This document shows, one piece after another, positions 6,925-14,605 of a DNA stretch of 34,974 bases. This DNA is from Nitrincola sp. A-D6. GTDB lineage: Bacteria > Pseudomonadota > Gammaproteobacteria > Pseudomonadales > Balneatricaceae. A program made the position numbers and the translations under genes. The notes below the pieces were generated by a model that saw nothing but the letters and a program-made list of their open reading frames with translations, had not been told where the DNA came from and ran no database searches. How positions within the stretch are numbered: position 1 is the stretch's first letter; the number at the start of each line of letters is the position of its first letter. The stretch covers positions 1 through 34,974 of the forward strand of contig NZ_JRLB01000105.1 in the NCBI RefSeq assembly GCF_000764495.1, written 5' to 3'.

Positions 6925-7098
6925 ATGGCAGATAACTACCGTTTGACCGCTAATGAAGAAATGCGCATTCGATCAGAGCTGATGGAGGCTGATCCTGAGG
7001 GTGATATTTATTTATTCGGCTCAAGAGCTGACGTAGTTAAGAAATTAGGAAACTCGTTCTGCAGTTGCCCAACCGGCTGTTGCTCAATGCACACTTGA
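6925..7098 (+). pseudogene. Remnant of minimal nucleotidyltransferase fused to AbrB/MazE-like debris
   Basis: The first 38 codons (MADNYRLTANEEMRIRSEL..DPEGDIYLFGSRADV) match the start of a MNT-type nucleotidyltransferase, including the GS of the GSx(10)DxD active site. The catalytic Asp pair is missing. Directly after it the sequence reads VKKLGNS and, one frame over, SAV.QPAVAQ.TLEGG, the start pattern of an AbrB/SpoVT-type antitoxin. It therefore looks like two truncated TA genes joined. The AbrB reading is tentative. Non-functional. Confidence 0.5.
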
Positions 7099-7104
7099 AG
7101 GGGG

Positions 7105-7350
7105 TTAGCGTTGCGCATCGCGAAGTTCCTCCAGTGTCGGGAAAGGGGACTTTTCCCGCAAACGTAACTCATAGCCTAGTATGTCCAGAATTTTGATCAG
7201 CTTACGTGTGCCGACGTCGCCTGGTCGCCCATTTTCCAACGCATTCAGCGTGGCACGCGACAGGCCGCAATAATCTGCCAGCTGTTGCTGGGTGAGTTTC
7301 TGCTGTTTACGCAACAACGCTACCTGCTGCCCAAGTTCCTGATAGTCCAT
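7105..7350 (-). CDS. XRE-family HTH regulator (HipB/antitoxin-like), orphan
   Basis: An 81-residue protein with a Cro/CI-type helix-turn-helix at about residues 9-62: ELGQQVALLRKQQKLTQQQLADYCGLSRATLNALENGRPGDVGTRKLIKILDILGYEL. Proteins of this size usually act as antitoxin/autorepressor for a HipA-like or other toxin, but no partner is adjacent: the 3' side holds debris and the 5' side REP repeats. It could be a stand-alone regulator left from a lost module. Confidence 0.8.
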   Translation of the reverse strand: MDYQELGQQVALLRKQQKLTQQQLADYCGLSRATLNALENGRPGDVGTRKLIKILDILGYELRLREKSPFPTLEELRDAQR

Positions 7351-7430
7351 AGTGACCTAGATTGGTTTAAATACTTTACAATATTTGCTATTTCTATTGT
7401 TTTGTCAAAAATATTATACAAATAAAAGCA

Positions 7431-7606
7431 TCGCTCACAGAGTGAGCTCCTACACGGAATATATCTCCCTTTTTGTAGGAGCCCGCTCCGCGGGCGAATA
7501 GGTGTTCGCTCACAGAGTGAGCTCCTACAGGCTATACTTCCGGTCTGTAAGAGCCCGGTCTCCGGGCGAAAAAACGAACAGCCTCGCTCACGGAGTGAGC
7601 TCCTAT
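7431..7606. repeat. REP cluster of five palindromes in alternating orientation
   Basis: Copies at 7431-7453 (-), 7475-7497 (+), 7506-7528 (-), 7547-7569 (+) and 7584-7606 (-). Each is 23 bases: GTAGGAGC head, a six-base stem and a terminal GA. Stems differ but stay paired: GCTCAC/GTGAGC, GCCCGC/GCGGGC, GCCCGG/CCGGGC. The last copy contains the TetR stop codon. Confidence 0.9.
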
Positions 7607-8163
7607 AGAAGGGGGGTCGCAGAGCTTCGGTTTGACGTTAAGCTTGCCAGCTTTTGTGTCAGTAGGTCTTGCATCCTCAGGGCACTGACCTGTTTAGATC
7701 CAAGTCCTTCCAATAGCGTCATGAAATAACAATCCATTAATACTTGGCCGTAAACTTGATTCTCGGCAGACACGGGAGCGTCAAAAAGCTTGTAGATGAA
7801 GGCTTGTATCTGTGGGCTTAATTCATCTTGGTGCCATAGGATTTCCTTGAATAGCTCACGACTGAATTCAGCCTGCTCCGCATAAAAGGGGTATAGGTGT
7901 TCGGCGTAGTGTAGCAGGCGTTCTTCCGGAGTATTGCCCTTGAGACTTACATTTGCCTCTTCAATCACCAGTTGAATCTGTGCCAGGATACCTGCTTTCA
8001 GTATATCCAGCTTGGTGCTGAAGTGACTAAATACCGTACCGTCAGCCACTTCTGCAGTGCGCGCGATCTGGCGTGTACTGGTGGGCTGATAACCGTTTTC
8101 CCGGAACAGCTCCCAAGCTGCCTGTAAAATTCGGGCCCGTGTTCGTTCTCGCTTTGACTGCAT
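7603..8163 (-). CDS. TetR/AcrR-family transcriptional regulator
   Basis: A 186-residue repressor. N-terminal DNA-binding domain: RERTRARILQAAWELFRENGYQPTSTRQIARTAEVADGTVFSHFSTKLDIL (residues 4-55), the TetR pattern with YxHF replaced by FSHF. The rest is the variable ligand-binding domain. ATG 8163 is chosen for its GGAGGG ribosome-binding site; a longer frame to 8268 would start inside the operator. The TAG stop (7605-7603) is formed by the TAGGAG head of a REP element, so the C-terminus may have been set by the repeat. Divergent from a small membrane protein and ndh, its likely targets along with itself. Ligand unknown. Confidence 0.9.
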   Translation of the reverse strand: MQSKRERTRARILQAAWELFRENGYQPTSTRQIARTAEVADGTVFSHFSTKLDILKAGILAQIQLVIEEANVSLKGNTPEERLLHYAEHLYPFYAEQAEFSRELFKEILWHQDELSPQIQAFIYKLFDAPVSAENQVYGQVLMDCYFMTLLEGLGSKQVSALRMQDLLTQKLASLTSNRSSATPLL

Positions 8164-8232
8164 ACTGTTCTTCCCTCCAAAGGCTGATCTTAGCAGGTGG
8201 TATTCCGCTTGTAACCTGAAAGGTGTTGAAAA

Positions 8233-8268
8233 ATGAGCGTGATCATTATAGATTATGAGCGCGCTCAT
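8233..8268. promoter_or_regulatory. Tandem TetR-type operator
   Basis: ATGAGCGCGCTCAT at 8255-8268 is a perfect 14-base palindrome. ATGAGCGTGATCAT at 8233-8246 matches it at 11 of 14 positions, with centres 22 bases (two helical turns) apart. It sits between the divergent TetR gene and the 8286 gene. Confidence 0.7.
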
Positions 8269-8285
8269 TTTTTCAAGAGGTGATA

Positions 8286-8480
8286 ATGAAAATGTTTATT
8301 CAACAGGTCGGGGTGTATGTGATCCTGGGGCCTACGCTGATTATATTCTGTTATGTACTGCGCCCCCTGTTGGCCCTGATACTTATACCCGGCGGATTGT
8401 TGTTATTATTGGTGATTACGCGTGGCGAGGCCTGGTTAGCTATTGTGGAGGGACTGGCGGATCGGACCCGTCTAGACTAA
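8286..8480 (+). CDS. Small two-helix inner-membrane protein
   Basis: Unrecognised 64-residue protein, mostly two hydrophobic helices (about residues 6-25, VGVYVILGPTLIIFCYV, and 28-45, LLALILIPGGLLLLLVI), then a polar tail ending GLADRTRLD. ATG 8286 is preceded by AAGAGG at a good distance; the GTG at 8280 overlaps that site. Lies immediately past the TetR-type operators and in the same direction as ndh 116 bases on, so it is probably TetR-controlled. Short size leaves some doubt that it is translated. Confidence 0.55.
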   Translation: MKMFIQQVGVYVILGPTLIIFCYVLRPLLALILIPGGLLLLLVITRGEAWLAIVEGLADRTRLD

Positions 8481-8596
8481 CAACCAAGCCACGATAGAAA
8501 AGAGACTGCGAATTCTGGTAAGAAATATGCTAAATAAGCGTAATATTAGTAACCTGTTAACGGCTGATAAAAAACTGATCCGAGGGTAAAACTGTT

Positions 8597-9906
8597 ATGG
8601 AAAACCTGCATCACATAGTTGTAGTGGGCGGCGGTGCCGGTGGACTGGAGTTGGTTACCAGTCTGGGCAACAAGCTCGGCAAGAAGCACAAGGCCAGAGT
8701 TTCACTGGTGGACGCCGGGCTGACGCATATCTGGAAACCCTTGCTGCATGAAGTTGCCGCTGGTTCTCTGGATGCCAGTTCTAACGAAATTAACTATCGA
8801 GCCCATGCTCGCAAGCACCATTTCGAATTTCAGTTGGGCCGCTTGAGTGGCTTGATCGCCGTAATAAAGCCATTGTGATTGCGCCTTTTCTGGATGAAGA
8901 AGGGCGGGAAGTGGTACCCGAACGCCACCTTCAATACGATACCCTGGTGATCGCCATTGGTAGTACGGCCAATGATTTTGGCACGCCTGGGGCTCAGGAG
9001 CACTGTTTGTTTTTGGACAGTCTGAAGCAGGCCCGGCGTTTTCATAATTTGATGTTAAATGCTTTTTTGAGGACTAATCACGAAGCCCATCAGGGCCATT
9101 CGCATCAGTTGAATATCAGTATTATCGGCGCCGGTGCCACGGGTGTGGAACTGGCAGCTGAGTTACGACTGGCTTCGCGCGAACTCCCCGTTTATGGCAT
9201 GAACCACCTGCAAGCATCGGATGTTTCCATCACGGTGATTGAAGCCGCTGAGCGCATTTTGCCCGCCTTGCCGGAGCGCCTGTCTGTTGCGGCGACCCGG
9301 GAACTGGAGCGGCAAAATGTGCTGGTACTCACGGGGCAGCCAGTCAGTGAGATACGCAAAAACAGCCTGTTGATGAAGGATGGCACAGAGCTGCCTTCAG
9401 AAATGACCATTTGGGCTGCTGGCATCAAAGCCCCCCCGTTCCTTGCACAGCTGGATGGGTTGGAAGCTAATCGTACCAATCAACTTGTGGTGCAGCAGAC
9501 CCTGCAAACCACTTTGGATGCCAATATTTTTGCCTTTGGTGATTGTGCATCTTGTCCACAACCGAATTCCGACCATCCGGTGCCCCCACGTGCCCAGGCG
9601 GCACATCAGCAGGCGGATGCTTTGTTCAAAACCCTGCGCAACCGTTTGCAGGGTAAAGAGCCGGTTGCGTTTGTATACAACGACCACGGTTCACTGATCA
9701 ATTTCAGTCGCTACACCACGGTTGGTAATCTGATGGGCAACTTGTCGGGGCGCAGCATGTACATAGAAGGGAAGGTGGCGCGCCTGTTCTACGCTTCTTT
9801 ATACCGCATGCACCAGGTCGCTCTACATGGTTTTCTGCGCACCGGAGTCATCTGGCTGATGGATAAAATCAGTCGTGCTATGCATCCGCGCCTGAAGATG
9901 CATTAA
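8597..9906 (+). CDS. ndh: Type II NADH:quinone oxidoreductase (NDH-2), one frame break
   Basis: Peripheral flavoprotein passing electrons from NADH to quinone without proton pumping. N-terminal FAD-binding motif [36 protein letters not shown] (typical NDH-2); a second Rossmann motif [17 protein letters not shown] for [28 protein letters not shown]-terminal amphipathic/hydrophobic part ([29 protein letters not shown]). The frame from 8597 stops at 8876, and the rest runs in the next frame to 9906. One base added near 8850 (GG to GGG, or C to CC) gives ..[21 protein letters not shown].., about 436 residues, normal for the family. Everything else is clean. Possibly controlled by the divergent TetR protein. 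Confidence 0.88.
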
Positions 9907-9960
9907 GCTGTTGTGTGCTAGCCTTTACAATACCTGTTAGCTGAAGGAAGACCAGACGTT

Positions 9961-11052
9961 ATGCCCCGCTTTCCCAAACACCTGACCGGCACTGGACCGG
10001 TGAACCCCTTTCCAGGCCTGAGTGCGCTACAGCGACGCCTTGGCCAGGATATTCCACACCGTCTTGGTTCGAATGAAGGCCTGGATATGCCGCACACTGT
10101 GCTGCGTGCGCATTTTGGTGAGGCGATGGTTGCGCATGTGCGTGCCTATGGTGATGCCGAGGCGTTTGCACTGCGCCAGGCGCTGAGCGCTGAGTTGTCT
10201 GTACCCATAGAGGCGTTGCTGGTTGATGCCGGTGCGGATAGTCTGATTGCACTGGCGTTGCGTGGTCTGGTCGAACCGGGTGATGTGGTGGTGTGTGCGG
10301 GCGGTACCTATCCCACCTTTGCTTATTTTGTCCAGGGGCAGGGCTGTCACCTGGTTGAAACCGCCTATCAGGATCAGCCAGATAAGTTGGCACCGGATCT
10401 GGAGGCTTTGCTGACCGCGGCACATAAGGACGGCGCGCGACTGGTGTATCTGGCCAATCCGGATAATCCCAGTGGCCATCTGCATAGCGATACCGCTATT
10501 GCTGAACTCCGGGCGCAGCTCCCCGAGGATTGCTGGCTGTTGCTGGATGAGGCCTATTATGATTTTCGTGATGATGCCGGTCAGCCCGGTGGCTCGGAGC
10601 CCTTGGCGGGCGTGATTCGTTTGCGCACCTTCTCTAAAGCACATGGCCTGGCAGGATTGCGTGTAGGTTATGCGATAGCTGAACCAGAGGTGCTGGAAGT
10701 ATTACAGAAAGTGCGTATTCACTATGCGGTATCATCACTCAGCCTGGCGGCTGCCGAGCTGCTGATGGCCCATCCTGAAGAGGTTCATGCACATATTGCC
10801 GCCGTTAAACAGCGCCGCGAACAGCTCACCGACTATCTACGTCAGATGGGCGGTGATGTGTTGCCCAGTCATACCAATTTCGTTGCCCTGCGTTTACCCA
10901 GTGCCGATATCGCTCTGCAACGCAGTCAGTCGCTATTGCAAGCCGGTATTCTGGTCGCCCGACCCGCCCATCCAGCCTTGGGACACCTGCTGCGCATTAC
11001 CGCCGTGGAAGATGCGCTGGTCGAAGGGCGTTTGGCGTTACTGGAAAGTTGA
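9961..11052 (+). CDS. HisC-like PLP-dependent aminotransferase
   Basis: A 363-residue fold-type I aminotransferase of the histidinol-phosphate aminotransferase group. Visible signatures: HRLGSNEGLDMPH near the start (HisC LxxNE region), ANPDNPSG (phosphate/cofactor loop), LLLDEAYYDF (Asp to the pyridine nitrogen), and RTFSKAHGLAGLRVGYAIA with the Schiff-base Lys at 226. ATG 9961 follows a GAAGGAAG ribosome-binding site and lies 54 bases past ndh, so it may be co-transcribed. Because no other his genes are near and the sequence is not a close HisC by eye, the substrate could be histidinol phosphate or an aromatic/other amino acid. Confidence 0.8.
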   Translation: MPRFPKHLTGTGPVNPFPGLSALQRRLGQDIPHRLGSNEGLDMPHTVLRAHFGEAMVAHVRAYGDAEAFALRQALSAELSVPIEALLVDAGADSLIALALRGLVEPGDVVVCAGGTYPTFAYFVQGQGCHLVETAYQDQPDKLAPDLEALLTAAHKDGARLVYLANPDNPSGHLHSDTAIAELRAQLPEDCWLLLDEAYYDFRDDAGQPGGSEPLAGVIRLRTFSKAHGLAGLRVGYAIAEPEVLEVLQKVRIHYAVSSLSLAAAELLMAHPEEVHAHIAAVKQRREQLTDYLRQMGGDVLPSHTNFVALRLPSADIALQRSQSLLQAGILVARPAHPALGHLLRITAVEDALVEGRLALLES

Positions 11053-11090
11053 TGTCAAAATTTTTGGACTATTATTTTGGGCTATTATTT

Positions 11091-11124
11091 TAGACTTTTA
11101 TGTTGAAAATAGCGTGAAAGTCTA
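11091..11124. promoter_or_regulatory. Candidate HipB operator
   Basis: Inverted repeat TAGACTTT (11091-11098) / AAAGTCTA (11117-11124) just upstream of the HTH gene at 11138; CTAG-centred repeats continue to 11136. Typical placement for autoregulation by a HipB-type protein; no test of binding. Confidence 0.45.
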
Positions 11125-11137
11125 GAATACTAGTCTA

Positions 11138-11380
11138 ATGAATCAGCGTCTTTCTGTGTTGGGTGAGCATCTGGCGAGCGCCCGCAAGTATTACTACCCC
11201 CAGGACACCCAGAAAATATTTGCGGTGCGAATCGGCGTATCTAAAGCCACCTATTCCAAGATGGAAAAGGGCGACCTCAGCGTGGGATTGGATAAGTATT
11301 ATGCCGCCGCCCAATTACTAGGGTTGGAAGCAGGCTTCGAACAGCTCTTTACCATGCAAAGGAGTCTGCTGGATGACTGA
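11138..11380 (+). CDS. HipB-like HTH antitoxin
   Basis: An 80-residue XRE-type DNA-binding protein: LGEHLASARKYYYPQDTQKIFAVRIGVSKATYSKMEKGDLSVGLDKYYAAAQLLGLEAGFEQLF. Size and the downstream HipA-like start, which overlaps its stop by eight bases, mark it as the antitoxin/autorepressor half of a hipBA pair. The frame is intact although the toxin gene behind it is wrecked, a common outcome when the antitoxin outlives the toxin or gains another role. Confidence 0.8.
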   Translation: MNQRLSVLGEHLASARKYYYPQDTQKIFAVRIGVSKATYSKMEKGDLSVGLDKYYAAAQLLGLEAGFEQLFTMQRSLLDD

Positions 11381-11919
11381 ATCAGTCGCACGCTTTGATC
11401 TTTACCTGAATACACCGAGATGGGATTAATTAAAGCGGCGCGTGTGGGCCTTCAAGAAGATCACGGGGTTTTAAGTCGCTTTCAGTTACGTTACGACGCT
11501 GCTTATCTGGATCATCCTCAGGCGTTTGCACTGGACCCTGCACTGTTAGCTTTGACACCCCAGGACATAGATCTTCCTGCCGGGCGGGGGGATGCCCGCT
11601 ATTCTGGATGATTATCTACCGGATGCCTGGGGAAAGCGGGTGCTTGCAAGGTTGGCTTTTTATAAAAGCAGCAACGCCTGCGCGAGCAAAGCCCTTGGGG
11701 CAATACCATATTGCAGGCTACAACTATTCCCCCTATCCATTAATGCCCAACCAGGCCTCAGGTCGAGTTTTTGGCTTGCCAGCTACTCTGGTTAAGCAGG
11801 TGGCAGAACGGGTACTGGCATCACTGGGTAATTGGCCAGTGTTTGCCGAGTCGGCAGGAGTTAATGAGCATGACAGCCGTAAAATTAACGCTATAATCTC
11901 CCCGGCTTTATCCAGCTAA
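11373..11919 (+). pseudogene. HipA-type kinase toxin remnant
   Basis: Starts MTESVARFDLYLNTP, breaks frame at about 11420 (ACCGAG where ACCGGAG is expected), and continues as EMGLIKAARVGLQEDHGVLSRFQLRYDAAYLDHPQAFALDPALLALTPQDIDLPAGRG. It breaks again in the G run at about 11590, then reads MPAILDDYLPDAWGKRVLARLA, the HipA 'LPDxWG' motif. After that it degrades. A HipA-like end (VFGLPATLVKQVAERVLASLGNWPVFAESAGV) follows in another frame. About 180 codons remain of a usual 400-440, and the kinase core with its catalytic Asp and ATP loop is absent. A genuine deletion relic, not just a frame error. Confidence 0.8.
11870..11897 (+). promoter_or_regulatory. Candidate sigma-70 promoter for the spermidine-synthase-like gene
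   Basis: ATGACA (-35, one mismatch), 16 bases, then a perfect TATAAT at 11892-11897, 55 bases before the ATG at 11952. Lies inside the HipA remnant. Confidence 0.5.
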
Positions 11920-11951
11920 TCAATCTAACTTTACACAAGAGAACAGCAAGC

Positions 11952-12686
11952 ATGTCACTGCAAGGTACCGAGATTCACCGGTGTTATGATGAGTATGGGG
12001 TGATTCAGGTACTGGACGATGGCAATAAGCGCTATTTGTCTTTTGGTACCGACGATGAACAGAGCTGTTACCTGAAAAGCCAACCCGAGCAGCCTCAAGC
12101 GGATTATATTCGTGCCATGCTGCTGGTGTTGCTGTTTGTGACGCCCAGTCGGATTATCACCCTGGGGTTAGGCGGTGGTTCGCTGAATACCTGCCTGCAC
12201 CATCAGTTTTCGGGTTTGAAGCAGGATGTGGTTGAGTTGCGCCACCAGGTAGTGCTAACAGCTTACAGATACTTTCAGCTACCGCGCAGTAAGAACATCA
12301 CTATCCATACTCTGGATGCAAAAACCTTTCTGGATACCGAACCGACGCGTCCTGCGGATATTATTTTCAGCGATATTTATGACGAAAATGGTGTCGATGC
12401 CCAGCAGCATGAACCAGGCTACTTGCATGAGTGCTATGAGCGGTTAAAGCCGGATGGTTGGTTGGTAATGAACTGCTGGAAAGAACATCGCGGTGACTCT
12501 ATTCTAAAAGAATTAGCCTTGCTGTTTGCCGATATACGTACCTGCACCACACAGGATGGCAACTGGATTATCTATGCGGGCAAATCCAAAAATGAACTGA
12601 CTCAGAATCAGTTAAAGCAGTCAGCCAAGCAGTTGAGCCAGCAATTGGGGTTTGCTGTGACCAGTTATTTAAATCGGTTGGGGTAG
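11952..12686 (+). CDS. Spermidine-synthase-like methyltransferase-fold protein
   Basis: A 244-residue protein with the polyamine-synthase Rossmann core: IITLGLGGGSLNTCL (SAM/decarboxylated-SAM glycine loop), VVELRHQVVLTAYRYF (acidic residue for the ribose), ITIHTLDAKTFLD, and PADIIFSDIYDENG (the central Asp region). It lacks the N-terminal tetramerisation domain of SpeE and is shorter than true spermidine synthases (about 280-300). Such stand-alone homologues are common in gammaproteobacteria and mostly uncharacterised, so real polyamine synthesis is uncertain. Has its own likely promoter at 11870; a perfect inverted repeat overlaps the stop. Confidence 0.75.
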   Translation: MSLQGTEIHRCYDEYGVIQVLDDGNKRYLSFGTDDEQSCYLKSQPEQPQADYIRAMLLVLLFVTPSRIITLGLGGGSLNTCLHHQFSGLKQDVVELRHQVVLTAYRYFQLPRSKNITIHTLDAKTFLDTEPTRPADIIFSDIYDENGVDAQQHEPGYLHECYERLKPDGWLVMNCWKEHRGDSILKELALLFADIRTCTTQDGNWIIYAGKSKNELTQNQLKQSAKQLSQQLGFAVTSYLNRLG

Positions 12687-12715
12687 TGCTTTCAGTATAT
12701 ATCACCACTACCCCA
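12679..12715. terminator. Hairpin overlapping the stop codon
   Basis: TGGGGTAGTG (12679-12688, containing the TAG stop) pairs perfectly with CACTACCCCA (12706-12715), with a 17-base loop. There is no T tract after it, so it may act as an mRNA end-protection or weak/Rho-dependent terminator rather than an intrinsic one. Confidence 0.45.
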
Positions 12716-12778
12716 GTGTGGCACTAAGATGTAGCAGGTAGTAAAGTTGTAGCTAACTAAAAATACCAGAGGCCACCC

Positions 12779-13561
12779 ATGCAAAAATCACCTATTACAA
12801 CCGGACTTGTTCTAACCTGCCTTTTGCTGGTGCCCCAGGCGCAGGCGGACTGGAGCAAGTTACTCAATCGCGGTCAGGAAATTCTGGAGCAAAATATGGC
12901 ACCGGCTAATGAGCCTTCTGCCACTGAAGCCCAGGCGACTGCAGTGCCAGAGGGTGTCAGCTCCGCTCAGTTAGCGTCTGGATTGAAAGAAGCTCTGGCG
13001 GTGGGTGCCGAAAGAGCAATCGATACCCTGTCGCAGACCAATGGTTTTCTCGGTGATAGCCGGGTAAAAATTGAACCACCGGGAATGCTGGGCAGTGCGG
13101 TGGATACCCTGAAACGCTTTGGTTTTGAATCACAGGTTGAGGCCTTTGAACTGAGCATGAACCGCGCGGCTGAACAGGCGATCAGTCAGGCCACCCCAGT
13201 TGTCGTGGGCGCTGTTGAGTCGATGACCATTGAAGATGCGCAACGCATTTATCAGGGCGGTGACACATCAGCAACTGAGTATTTTAAGGGTAAAACCTTT
13301 GAAGATCTGAAAGTTCTGCTGCGGCCACAAATTGAGCAGTCGATGAATCAAACCGGTACAACCGCCGCCTGGCAAGTCTTGAGCGATTCGGCCACCTCCG
13401 CTGTACCCATGCTGGCCAGCTATACGCCTGACCTGGCTGATCATGTGACTACGTCAGCGTTGGAAGGCTTGTTTGTGTTGTTGGCTGAAGAGGAACGCCA
13501 GATACGTGAAAATCCACTGGCACGCAGTACCGATTTGCTGAAGCGGGTGTTTGGGGGGTAA
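12779..13561 (+). CDS. DUF4197 family exported protein
   Basis: A 260-residue periplasmic protein of unknown function. Signal peptide MQKSPITTGLVLTCLLLVPQAQA followed by the mature start DWSKLLNRG. The DUF4197 body is clear: SAQLASGLKEALAVGAERAIDTLSQTNGFLGD..VKIEPPGML..AVDTLKRFGF, FELSMNRAAEQAI, MTIEDAQRIYQGGDTSATEYFKGKT, then ENPLARSTDLLKRVFG at the C-terminus. An Ala/Glu/Thr-rich linker lies at about residues 42-60. The gene faces the DHOD-like gene, with 49 bases between the stops. Confidence 0.9.
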   Translation: MQKSPITTGLVLTCLLLVPQAQADWSKLLNRGQEILEQNMAPANEPSATEAQATAVPEGVSSAQLASGLKEALAVGAERAIDTLSQTNGFLGDSRVKIEPPGMLGSAVDTLKRFGFESQVEAFELSMNRAAEQAISQATPVVVGAVESMTIEDAQRIYQGGDTSATEYFKGKTFEDLKVLLRPQIEQSMNQTGTTAAWQVLSDSATSAVPMLASYTPDLADHVTTSALEGLFVLLAEEERQIRENPLARSTDLLKRVFGG

Positions 13562-13609
13562 TGCACTAAGAGGTTAGTGCACTAAGAGACTAGCGCACTA
13601 ACCTGGCAG
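13562..13609. repeat. 16-base tandem repeats forming a hairpin between convergent genes
   Basis: TGCACTAAGAGGTTAG and TGCACTAAGAGACTAG are tandem, followed by a partial third unit CGCACTAACCTGGCAG. GGTTAGTGC (13572-13580) pairs perfectly with GCACTAACC (13595-13603). Possibly a bidirectional terminator; no T tract. Confidence 0.65.
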
Positions 13610-13610
13610 G

Positions 13611-14602
13611 CTAATAACGACCCGTTTTCAGCAATTGCACATAACTGGCACGCTCATACAGCGTCGGGTCATTACTGTGCAGATGAGACAGCACTCCTCT
13701 GGCTTGTTCCAGTGATTCGTAGGGGCTTTCATCCAGCCAATCGTTAATGCCAGTTAATATCTGGCTGAGTGCGGCTGGCCCTTGCTGCAGTAACACGCTA
13801 CAGAGGTGAGTGACATCGGCCCCTGCAAGCAGCATTTTGACTGCATCATCAGCGTTGTGAATACCTCCGGTCGCCGCGAGGGTGAGGCGGGTTTTGCCGA
13901 ACAGGATACCCAACCAGCGCATGCTTAGCAGCGCATCTTCTGAACGTGAGAGGTGGATGCTGGACTGAACACGCAAGGTGTCCGGGTCTATATCCGGCTG
14001 GTAGAAGCGATTAAACAGCGATACACCGTTTATACCCGTGTCTTCCAGCTGTCGAACGAAATGCCCCAAAGCGCTGAAGTAGGGGGAGAGCTTGACCATA
14101 ATTGGGCAAGTTACCACATCTCGTAACGCCAAAATCAGTTCGATGTAACCCCTTTCCATATCGCTGGCGCTTTGCAGCGGGTCGGCGGCAACATTATAGA
14201 TATTTAACTCCAGCGCATCGGCTCCAGCTTCTGTCAGTTGTTTGGCAATGTTGATCCAGCCATCTTGTGAAGTGCCATTCAGACTGGCGATAACAGGAAT
14301 CGCCAGACGTTGCTTGAGTGTCTGAATCTGCTCCAGGTACTGCTCCAGTGCGTGAGAAGGCTCTGCATGCAGCGGCAGAAAATGGGTCGCTTCACTGTGA
14401 CCTATCTCTCTGGATTCAAGCAGTTGTATCTGCCGTGCATGATGGCTATCCAGCTCTTCCTCAAACAATGAATACATCACCAAGGCACTGGCACCGGCAT
14501 CTTCGAGACGGCAGCACATAGCGACGTCACGACTCAGCGGAGACGCCGAGGGCACCAGTGGGTTGGCTAAGGTCATGCCAGGTAGTTGGTGTGCAGGTCC
14601 AT
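13611..14602 (-). CDS. Dihydroorotate dehydrogenase-like FMN oxidoreductase, frame break near the start
   Basis: FMN-binding TIM-barrel protein of the 'dihydroorotate dehydrogenase-like' group commonly found next to nifJ. Seen: TLANPLVPSASPLSRDV, IPVIASLNGTSQDGWI, GADALELNIYNV, PIMVKLSPYF, GVSLFNRFYQPDID, ATGGIHNADDAVKMLLAGAD (FMN phosphate site). The long frame begins at 14576, but the family start MDLHTNYLG lies upstream at ATG 14602, with a GGAG site. It joins if one G is added (CTGGC to CTGGGC) near 14578, giving about 330 residues. The ATG is three bases past the nifJ stop, so the two are one operon. True pyrimidine synthesis is unlikely; an electron-transfer partner role is inferred from the context. 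Confidence 0.85.
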
Positions 14603-14605
14603 GGC

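Noticed and set aside
7431..7606. CRISPR array
   Set aside because: The repeats are self-palindromic, alternate in orientation and vary in the stem, with short irregular spacers: REP elements, and no cas genes.
8875..9906. A separate gene starting at ATG 8875
   Set aside because: It lacks the FAD-binding start of NDH-2, which is present just upstream one frame over; one added base joins them.
1712..11919. Integron cassette array carrying TA genes
   Set aside because: No integrase gene or attC-like paired sites were seen, and the genes point in both directions.
11592..11919. Separate small genes after the HipA start
   Set aside because: Motifs such as LPDAWGKRVL and the HipA-like tail show they are pieces of one degraded gene.
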